NCBI GenBank assembly: GCA_035629935.1
Contig: DASQLQ010000153.1
Location: forward strand, 1 to 13,356
DNA from: DASQLQ01 sp035629935
GTDB taxonomy: Bacteria; Actinomycetota; CADDZG01; WHSQ01
Direction of reading: 5' to 3'
DNA length: 13,356 bases
The notes under the pieces were generated by a model that worked only from the letters and a program-made list of their open reading frames with translations, did no database searches and was not told the DNA's origin. Below, in pieces: positions 1 to 6,123 of this stretch (positions within the stretch are counted from its first letter, which is position 1; each line of letters starts with the position of its first letter). The position numbers were made by a program, and so were the translations under genes.

Positions 1-1767
1 TTACTGCGAATAGTCGTAGAAACCTCGTCCCGTCTTACGTCCCAGGTAACCGGCGCTGACCATGTGTTCCAGCAGGGGGGCCGGGGCGTACCGCCTTTCC
101 CGAAACTCTTGATGCAAAGAGTTGAGGATGGCGAGCGTCACGTCAAGGCCCACGATGTCCATCAGTGCAAAAGGTCCCATCGGGTGGCCACAGCCCAGCT
201 TCATCGCAGCATCGATGTCCTCTGGGGTGCTGTAACCCTCCTCGTGCATCCGGATCGCGTCGTTCAGGTAGGGGAACAGCAGGAAGTTGACGATGAATCC
301 GGCCCGGTCGCGACACCGAACCGGGTGCTTCTTGATCGAGCGGATCCAGGAGATCGAGCGTTCCTCCACATTGTCCGAGGTCGCCACCGTCCGGACGATC
401 TCGACCAGCTTCATGATGGGGGCCGGGTTGAAGAAGTGCAGACCCAGCACGCGATCCGGCCGATCCGTCACGGCAGCCAGGTCGACCACAGAAAGGGATG
501 AGGTGGTCGATGCCAGGATCGCGTCCGGCTTCACCGAACGGTCCAACTCTTTGAAGATCTCGACCTTCACAGGCAGGTCCTCGGCCACGGCCTCGACGAC
601 GATGTCGCATTCGGCGAGGTCTGAGAACTCCAGCGAGGTCGTGATGCGGCCCAGGATCTCGTCGGCCGCCGCTTGCTCGAGCTTGCCCTTGGATACGGCC
701 TTCGAGAGGCTCTTCTCGACTGCGCCCTTGGACTTCTTGATCGACGCTTCGCTACGACCCCGCAGGATCACTGTGTTCCCCGCCTTCGCCGCGACCTCTG
801 CGATCCCCGATGCCATCAGTCCCGTCCCCACCACTCCGACGGTTGTGATGTTCGCCGTCCCCTCGGTTCCCACTGGGGGGGCCGCGTCGGCGACCTTCGA
901 GGACTCGGGCGCCTCGTAGCGATAGAAACCGCGACCGGTTTTGCGACCTAGATACCCCGCGACGAGGAACTGCTTCAGCAGCGGGGTTGGGACATCCTGG
1001 TCGTCACGGAACTGGCGCCACAAGGCTTCGCAGATCTCGTACGCCGAATCGAGTCCGATGAGGTCGAGCAACGCGAGAGGTCCCATCGGATGCCCGCAAC
1101 CGAGCTGCATCGACGCGTCGATGTCTTCGCGAGACGCATATCCCTGGTCGAACATGCGCGCGGCTGAGTTGAGATACGGAAACAGCAACAGGTTCGCGAT
1201 GAAACCGGCTCGATCGCGGCATACGACCGGCGTCTTGCCCAACCGCTCGGCGAAGGCTTTCGCGTCGTCGACGACGGCCTGATCCGTCGCCACGGTCCGG
1301 ACGAGCTCGACCAGCTGCATCACTTGCGCCGGGTTGAAGAAGTGGAAACCGATCACGCGCTCGGGACGCTTGGTTGCTACGGCCATGTCGATGACCGGCA
1401 ACGAGGAGGTGTTCGTAGCCAGGATCGCATCGTCGGCCATGACGGCATCGAGCCGCTCGAAAAGATCCTTCTTCAGGTCGAGATGCTCGGGAACGGCTTC
1501 GATGACTAGGTTGCAGTCCCCGACGTCTGCCAGCTCCGTGGTCCCGCTGATGCGGCCGAGCATCTCGTCCGCCCCTTCACGGTTGAGCTTGTTCTTCTCG
1601 ACCGCTCGCTCGATGCTGCGTTCGATACGTTCGCGTCCAGCCGATACCTCTTCCGGGGTCTGCTCGACGAAGACGACGTCCAGACCGGCCCGGGCGGCTA
1701 CCTCACAGATGCCGGACCCCATGGTTCCGGCACCGATAACTCCAAGTTTGCTGATTTCCACGGTCAC
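1..1767 (-). CDS. Tandem-fused 3-hydroxyacyl-CoA dehydrogenase (two complete domains)
   Basis: This 588-residue protein contains two full copies of the 3-hydroxyacyl-CoA dehydrogenase unit (about 280 residues each; single-domain homologues are of similar size) joined by an Ala/Pro-rich linker near residues 284-306. Each copy has a Rossmann glycine motif (12-17 and 314-319), the HFFNPA segment with the catalytic His/Glu pair at the family spacing of 12 (H142/E154 and H444/E456), a CRDRAGFI helix start, GHPMGP and a closing GYLGRKTGRGFY. The family oxidises 3-hydroxyacyl-CoA to 3-ketoacyl-CoA, or runs in reverse, as in acetoacetyl-CoA to 3-hydroxybutyryl-CoA. The first copy has GxGxxG and E35 at the end of strand 2 (NAD-like). 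The second has GxGxxA and R336/R338 there, which suggests different cofactor handling. The start is GTG at 1767; a second in-frame GTG two codons later is possible. It diverges from the mutase gene, which supports a role in C4 acyl-CoA metabolism. The family is certain; the physiological substrate is inferred. Confidence 0.96.
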   Translation of the reverse strand: MTVEISKLGVIGAGTMGSGICEVAARAGLDVVFVEQTPEEVSAGRERIERSIERAVEKNKLNREGADEMLGRISGTTELADVGDCNLVIEAVPEHLDLKKDLFERLDAVMADDAILATNTSSLPVIDMAVATKRPERVIGFHFFNPAQVMQLVELVRTVATDQAVVDDAKAFAERLGKTPVVCRDRAGFIANLLLFPYLNSAARMFDQGYASREDIDASMQLGCGHPMGPLALLDLIGLDSAYEICEALWRQFRDDQDVPTPLLKQFLVAGYLGRKTGRGFYRYEAPESSKVADAAPPVGTEGTANITTVGVVGTGLMASGIAEVAAKAGNTVILRGRSEASIKKSKGAVEKSLSKAVSKGKLEQAAADEILGRITTSLEFSDLAECDIVVEAVAEDLPVKVEIFKELDRSVKPDAILASTTSSLSVVDLAAVTDRPDRVLGLHFFNPAPIMKLVEIVRTVATSDNVEERSISWIRSIKKHPVRCRDRAGFIVNFLLFPYLNDAIRMHEEGYSTPEDIDAAMKLGCGHPMGPFALMDIVGLDVTLAILNSLHQEFRERRYAPAPLLEHMVSAGYLGRKTGRGFYDYSQ

Positions 1768-1813
1768 CCCTGTTCAGAAAAGGGGACAGCCTAACGGCCG
1801 TACCATTTGCAGG
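1768..1813. promoter_or_regulatory. 46-bp divergent promoter region between dehydrogenase and mutase
   Basis: Only 46 bp separate the two divergent start codons, so any two promoters must overlap. On the plus strand TACCAT (1801-1806) fits the actinobacterial -10 consensus TANNNT and ends 7 bp before the mutase ATG, the arrangement expected for a leaderless transcript; no Shine-Dalgarno sequence precedes that ATG. On the minus strand TAGGCT (complement of 1788-1793) could be a -10 for the dehydrogenase and would leave a short leader containing a weak purine run. No convincing -35 was found for either. This is inference from motif position only. Confidence 0.35.
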
Positions 1814-3787
1814 ATGGAGCACGGTGACAAGGACAGGCCCTGGATCTTTCGGACGTACGCGGGCTATGCGACACCGCAGGCGACGAACGCCCGGTTCAAG
1901 GCCAACCTCGCTAAGGGCCAGACCGGACTATCGGTCGCATTCGATCTGCCCACGCAGACGGGCTACGACTCCGATCATCTGATGGCCAAGGGCGAGGTGG
2001 GCAAGGTCGGTGTCCCGATCGGCCACCTCGGGGATATGCGGGGAGTCTTCGACGGGATCCCTCTCGCCGAGATGAACACCTCGATGACGATCAACGCAAC
2101 GGCGATGTGGTTACTGGCCCTGTACGTCTCGGTGGCCGAGGAACAGAAGGCGGACCATTCGGCCCTCGCCGGCACCACCCAGAACGACATCCTCAAGGAG
2201 TACCTGTCGCGCGGGACCCACATCTTCCCGCCCGAAGCTTCCATGCGACTGACCACGGACCTCATCACGTGGACGCTTCAGGAAGCTCCGAAGTGGAATC
2301 CGATCAATGTCTGCTCGTACCACCTACAGGAGGCGGGGGCCGATCCCGTGCTGGAGGTTGCGTACGCGTTGGCCAACGCCGTTGCGGTTCTCGATGCTGT
2401 GAAAGCCACGGGCCGGGTCTCGGATGACGACTTCCCACGGTTGGTGGGACGCATCTCGTTCTTCTGCAACGCCGGGCTTCGCTACATCGAAGAGACCTGC
2501 AAGATGCGTGCCTTCGGGATCCTGTGGGATCGGATCACGACCGAGCGTTACGGGATAACCGACGACAAGTTCCGTCGTTTCCGCTACGGCGTGCAGGTGA
2601 ACTCACTCGGGCTCACCGCATCGCAACCCGAGAACAACGTCTACCGGATCCTGCTCGAGATGCTTGCCGTGACGCAGTCGAAGAACGCTCGTGCTCGCGC
2701 GGTGCAACTTCCCGCATGGAACGAGGCGCTCGGATTGCCGCGCTCATGGGATCAGCAGTGGTCGCTGCGGGCTCAGCAGATCCTCGCTCTCGAGACCGAC
2801 CTCTTGGAGCATGACGACATCTTCGAAGGTTCGAAGGTGGTGGAAGGGCTGACCGAAAAGATCGTCACCGAATCATGGGAAGAGTTCGAGCGGGTCTTGG
2901 AACAGGGCGGGTCGGTCGAGGCCCTCGCATACATGAAGGAACGCCTTGTCGCCGAGCACGCAGCTAAGCGGCGAGCGATCGAAGCAGGCGAGCAAGTGGT
3001 CGTCGGGCTCAATCGATACGAAAGCACCGAGCCGTCACCGTTAGTGGAAGGACTCGATGAGCTTGCCTTCGAGAAGGTCGATCCTCAGATGGAAGCCGAC
3101 CAGATCGAGAGTCTGTACAGGTGGCGCGAGGTTCGTGATGACGCGTCGGTGGGCGCGGCTATCGACAAACTCAAAGCGGCAGCCGGAACCGACGAGAACC
3201 TGTTCCCGATCTCGATCGAAGCGGCCAAAGCAGGAGTCACCACCGGCGAGTGGGCCGACGCACTGCGAGAGGTCTTTGGTGAGTACCGGCCCCCTACCGG
3301 CATCTCCGCTCAGGTCACGAGCGCCCCTGAAGGCGATGTTATTGAGCTGCGCGAGAAGGTCCAGGGTGCGTCCGACCGACTCGGAGTGAAGAAACTGCGC
3401 ATGCTGGTTGCGAAGCCGGGCCTCGACGGCCACTCGAACGCAGCAGAGCAGGTCGCCTTACGAGCTCGCGATGCCGGCTTCGAAGTCATTTATCAGGGGA
3501 TCCGCCTTACCCCGGAGCAGATCGCCCGGGCGGCGGCCGAGGAAGACGTGCACGCCATCGGTCTCTCGATCCTGTCGGGTGCCCACGGGCTGCTGGTGCC
3601 CGAGGTCCTCGAGCTGTTGAAGAAGGAGGGTATCGACCTGGACGCCGTGCCCGTGATCGTCGGCGGGGTGATCCCCGAGGAGGACGAGAAGAAGCTGATG
3701 GAGCTCGGCGTGGCGAAGGTCTACACGCCCAAGGACTTCGATCTCACGCACATGATCGGCGAGATCGCCGACCTCATCGGGGCGTGA
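1814..3787 (+). CDS. meaA: B12-dependent acyl-CoA mutase, ethylmalonyl-CoA mutase (MeaA/Ecm) type
   Basis: This is a 657-residue single-chain mutase. The N-terminal catalytic barrel (about 1-400) starts with PWIFRTYAGY and continues with GQTGLSVAFDLPTQTGYDSD (35-54), VGVPIGHLGDM, NTSMTINATA, WNPINVCSYHLQEAGA and QPENNVYRILLEMLAV. A linker of about 110 residues leads to the C-terminal cobalamin domain (about 525-657) with KPGLDGH (H540 is the expected lower axial ligand), SxL (585-587) and the GG of VGGVIP. The text closely follows the MeaA/Ecm family, whose characterised members convert (2R)-ethylmalonyl-CoA to methylsuccinyl-CoA; methylmalonyl-CoA mutases are usually longer and differ in the GQTG/QTGYDSD region. 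The open frame extends upstream to 1334, but ATG 1814 matches the family N-terminus, and the longer form would cross the dehydrogenase gene. One oddity is that the usual DxHxxG motif reads DxHxxA (A543). The stop overlaps the next gene by 4 bp. The exact acyl specificity is inferred from family resemblance. Confidence 0.9.
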   Translation: MEHGDKDRPWIFRTYAGYATPQATNARFKANLAKGQTGLSVAFDLPTQTGYDSDHLMAKGEVGKVGVPIGHLGDMRGVFDGIPLAEMNTSMTINATAMWLLALYVSVAEEQKADHSALAGTTQNDILKEYLSRGTHIFPPEASMRLTTDLITWTLQEAPKWNPINVCSYHLQEAGADPVLEVAYALANAVAVLDAVKATGRVSDDDFPRLVGRISFFCNAGLRYIEETCKMRAFGILWDRITTERYGITDDKFRRFRYGVQVNSLGLTASQPENNVYRILLEMLAVTQSKNARARAVQLPAWNEALGLPRSWDQQWSLRAQQILALETDLLEHDDIFEGSKVVEGLTEKIVTESWEEFERVLEQGGSVEALAYMKERLVAEHAAKRRAIEAGEQVVVGLNRYESTEPSPLVEGLDELAFEKVDPQMEADQIESLYRWREVRDDASVGAAIDKLKAAAGTDENLFPISIEAAKAGVTTGEWADALREVFGEYRPPTGISAQVTSAPEGDVIELREKVQGASDRLGVKKLRMLVAKPGLDGHSNAAEQVALRARDAGFEVIYQGIRLTPEQIARAAAEEDVHAIGLSILSGAHGLLVPEVLELLKKEGIDLDAVPVIVGGVIPEEDEKKLMELGVAKVYTPKDFDLTHMIGEIADLIGA

Positions 3788-4458
3788 GCCCCACCGAGTC
3801 ATCTACGAAGTTCCCTACTTTCGCTCGCCTCGGCCGGCGCTTAGACGACTGGGAAACGCGAGCGACCTCGGGGCCAAGGCTCAAGCGCTTTGGTACCAAG
3901 CTCGACCGTCAGTTACGTAAACCGATCGGTCTCCCCACTCTGATCGGAAGCGTCATTGCTTTGGCTCTCACTTCCTACTGGAGCAGCTTTCCCGGAGGCA
4001 ACGGGTGGTGGGTTCTTCTCGTGGCATTCGGGGGTCAGGCCCTGGGGATGATCTGGCTTGTGCGGCTGATCTTTGCGATCGTTCTCAATCGGCGTGCATT
4101 CTTCAACCGTCGTGCTTGGTTATGGGCCGCTCCTCCGATACTCCTGATCACGTCTGCTGCCTTTGTGTTCTTCCCGGCCCCGATGCTCGTACGTTTCGAA
4201 CTGAGTCAGAACGCGATGGATTCTTTCGCCCGCGACGTGATCGATGACGCGTCTTTCGAAAGACAGAGCTACGTCGGGCTGTGGCCCGTGGGCCGAGTCA
4301 AGCGGACCGATGACGGCATGCGCTTCCTAGTGCGCGGCGCCATGTTCCTCGATGAGTACGGCTTCGCTTACAGCAGGGGTGGGAAACCTCAACGCATCGG
4401 TGAAGACAACTTCGTCCATCTCGAGGGTCCCTGGTACCTCTGGGAGAAGAGTTGGTGA
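3784..4458 (+). CDS. Small membrane protein of unknown function, coupled to the mutase gene
   Basis: The 224-residue product has a basic N-terminal stretch (about 1-47), three hydrophobic segments (about 50-68, 74-101 and 112-135) with Arg/Lys-rich flanks at 103-110, and a soluble C-terminal part (136-224) rich in aromatic and acidic residues, including VGLWPVGRV, LDEYGFAYSRGG and LEGPWYLW. The GTG start at 3784 overlaps the mutase TGA as GTGA, which implies translational coupling and co-transcription. I do not recognise a characterised family, though similar membrane proteins with a YGFAYS-like tail look familiar as actinobacterial hypotheticals. The coupling suggests co-expression with the mutase, but it may simply be a neighbour in the transcript. 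There are no catalytic motifs or signal peptide. Topology and the C-terminal domain's side of the membrane are inferred. Confidence 0.85.
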   Translation: MSPTESSTKFPTFARLGRRLDDWETRATSGPRLKRFGTKLDRQLRKPIGLPTLIGSVIALALTSYWSSFPGGNGWWVLLVAFGGQALGMIWLVRLIFAIVLNRRAFFNRRAWLWAAPPILLITSAAFVFFPAPMLVRFELSQNAMDSFARDVIDDASFERQSYVGLWPVGRVKRTDDGMRFLVRGAMFLDEYGFAYSRGGKPQRIGEDNFVHLEGPWYLWEKSW

Positions 4459-4605
4459 GGCGCCCATGAGGGTGACCGCTGCCTTGGGTGTGGGGGACGA
4501 GGAGTGATCGCCCCTACAGACGATGGTCGGCAAGGTGTGGTCGGTGTGGTCGGATCTGCGACCGCAGCGACCAGACGCACCACTGGTTTCCATTGAGCGG
4601 GGACA
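4459..4605. terminator. Convergent intergenic region with a bulged hairpin, possible bidirectional terminator
   Basis: This 147-bp gap separates the 3' ends of the membrane-protein gene (plus) and the GHKL-peptidase gene (minus). It holds a nested inverted repeat: TGGTCG (4547-4552) pairs with CGACCA (4568-4573), and inside it CTGC (4556-4559) pairs with GCAG (4564-4567) around a 4-nt loop, leaving a 3-nt bulge. No T-run follows on either strand, so it is not a classical intrinsic terminator. The position between convergent genes is the main reason to suspect termination. Nothing else coding is evident. Confidence 0.3.
4534..4551 (+). repeat. 9-bp perfect tandem duplication
   Basis: GGTGTGGTC occurs twice back to back (4534-4542 and 4543-4551) in the convergent intergenic region, and the second copy runs into the 5' arm of the hairpin. 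It is probably a replication-slippage duplication. With only two copies I see no sign of a larger array. Confidence 0.6.
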
Positions 4606-5991
4606 TCAATGATGCAAGGCGGCGTCGGAGGTTAGGCCGAGGTATTCCGTTAGGACGTTTTCGAACTCCCTCGTGGCGTCGTGCGCGCCGGTCATCGCGT
4701 GGGCAACCTCGTGCAGCAAGGTGGCCGCGTAGCCCGGGAGCGAACCGAGTTGCTCCCGTTTGATGACGATCGCATCCAGTTCCGGATCCCACACCCCATA
4801 GGTGTCGTCTCGGGTTAACCGCATCGTCTCGGAGATGCGGACATCCAATGGTTCCTCGCTATTGTCGACGACCAGGGCCAGGATCTCTTCGGTGCGGCCG
4901 AACACCCCCTTCTCTTCGTCGGTCAGCACATCGACTTCGATGAACGAGTACTCGAAACTCTCGTTGAACTCGGCCACGTAGTCCTCGAGGAGCCGCACCT
5001 TCACTCCCCCGGCTTCGGCTTGCTCGAGGAGCTTCTTCTTCTCTGGGCGAGTGACGATCACGACCTTCAAGCGATCTCGACGCGCGTGGTCAACGACATC
5101 CGGATGGCTGTGGAGTTCGTCCTCCGTCACGAAAATGACCTGGTCGCTCTCGTGCAACCGGGTGAGGGCCAGCTGGCTGATCTCGATCCATTGCATCTCG
5201 TCGTGGATCTGGCGACGAGCGCGTCCCAGGATCTCCTCGATCAGCTCCTCGTGGACCTCGGGCGACTCGGCTTCCTTCAGGATCTGCTTCACGCGTTCCG
5301 CATAAGTGGTGCGACCGACGTTCAAACGTTCTCGATTGAGCCGCTTCTTCATCGCGTCCGTGAGATGGGTGACGTTGTAGGAGAAGAGGAAGTTCGGTTC
5401 CTCCGCCGCGAAGACGCCGCTGATGTAGACGCGGCCCCCATCCTTGCGCCGGCGCAAAACCTCTCCATAACGAGTGCTGTCCAAGGCCTTCTCGTCATTG
5501 AAGGCAAGGAACAGCGACTTGGCCTCGGCCATCTGCTCCTCGGTGACGCCCGCTAGCAGGAACTCCGTGCCTTCGACGCCGGTGTCGCCTTCCGTATAAG
5601 CGACGTGCAACGTGGTGATGCCCGAGAAACTGTGCTTCTCTGTCTGCTCCAGAGTGAATATCCCGTACCGGGAGCGGATCTCGATCGTGATCCCCCGCCG
5701 GTGAAAAGTTGCCAGGGCATCCTTCAAACCCACCCCGAACTTCCCGATCACGCCAGAGCTCGCTGCCAGCTTCTCCTTGTTCTCGTTGAGCGTGAAGTGG
5801 TCGATGCGAAGCCCCCGGCCGAAGTCCCGGATCGCCCAGCGCCCGTCGGCCGCCCGCTCGATCTCGATCTCCTTGGTCCCGCTAAGGGTCTGCTCGTCGA
5901 GCGCGTTCGAGATCACCTCCCGGATGGCATGGCTCACCTCCCACGCCTCCAGCACCTCTTCGATATTGAGATCGAACAGCTTGCGGTCCAT
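4606..5991 (-). CDS. GHKL (Hsp90/MutL-like) ATPase with C-terminal HExxH peptidase-like domain
   Basis: This 461-residue protein opens with a GHKL ATP-binding domain: N-box E25-VISN29-ALDE, G1 box D56-FGRG60, and G2 box GKFGVGLK (83-90). A middle region (about 110-300) contains a charged helical stretch at 210-285. An alternating strand/helix segment follows (285-345, including VIFVTEDEL and LKVVIVTRP). The C-terminus has ATLLHEVAHAMTGAHD, giving H427-E428-x-x-H431, then H437/D438 and FE444, an arrangement compatible with a zinc metallopeptidase site. ATP hydrolysis and metal binding are inferred from intact motifs. I do not recognise a characterised protein with this architecture; HtpG, MutL, gyrase B and sensor kinases all lack the HExxH tail. 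ATG 5991 fits the N-terminus of the fold, with a GGGAG-like purine run upstream. It stands alone, convergent with the membrane-protein gene and divergent from the secreted-protein operon. It could be a chaperone-protease or a stress or defence effector; neither is demonstrated. Confidence 0.85.
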   Translation of the reverse strand: MDRKLFDLNIEEVLEAWEVSHAIREVISNALDEQTLSGTKEIEIERAADGRWAIRDFGRGLRIDHFTLNENKEKLAASSGVIGKFGVGLKDALATFHRRGITIEIRSRYGIFTLEQTEKHSFSGITTLHVAYTEGDTGVEGTEFLLAGVTEEQMAEAKSLFLAFNDEKALDSTRYGEVLRRRKDGGRVYISGVFAAEEPNFLFSYNVTHLTDAMKKRLNRERLNVGRTTYAERVKQILKEAESPEVHEELIEEILGRARRQIHDEMQWIEISQLALTRLHESDQVIFVTEDELHSHPDVVDHARRDRLKVVIVTRPEKKKLLEQAEAGGVKVRLLEDYVAEFNESFEYSFIEVDVLTDEEKGVFGRTEEILALVVDNSEEPLDVRISETMRLTRDDTYGVWDPELDAIVIKREQLGSLPGYAATLLHEVAHAMTGAHDATREFENVLTEYLGLTSDAALHH

Positions 5992-6123
5992 CCCACAAGC
6001 TTCTCCCAGCGAAATCGGGCAAATCGGACCAAGCCCCGCCGGTGGAGTCGTTCCGGGTGCAGGAAAGCCTCCGATCGGGCCGAATCCCTTACCCAGACAT
6101 TCATTTCAATAGGGGGAATCAGA
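5992..6123. promoter_or_regulatory. Divergent intergenic region upstream of the secreted operon and the GHKL gene
   Basis: These 132 bp must hold the promoters for both divergent units. Visible structure: a direct repeat AAATCGG at 6012-6018 and 6021-6027 (9-bp period), the related ATCGGGC at 6014-6020 and 6074-6080, and the 8-bp palindrome CCGATCGG at 6071-6078. These could be operator half-sites, but I cannot assign a regulator. No clean TTGACA/TANNNT pair is visible. The plus-strand end carries the operon's Shine-Dalgarno sequence. Confidence 0.35.
6111..6116 (+). promoter_or_regulatory. Shine-Dalgarno sequence for the beta-propeller gene
   Basis: AGGGGG lies 7 nt before ATG 6124. The frame is open much further upstream (to about 5605) through the antisense of the GHKL gene, so this ribosome-binding site, together with the signal peptide that begins at 6124, fixes the true start. 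Confidence 0.75.

Noticed and set aside
1334..1813. Upstream extension of the mutase reading frame
   Set aside because: The frame stays open but runs antisense through the dehydrogenase gene, encodes Ser/Arg-rich text with no family match, and the MeaA family N-terminus begins at 1814.
4606..5991. GHKL protein as HtpG, MutL or a sensor histidine kinase
   Set aside because: No HtpG middle-domain text, no MutL endonuclease motif, no H-box or transmembrane sensor; the HExxH tail does not fit any of them.
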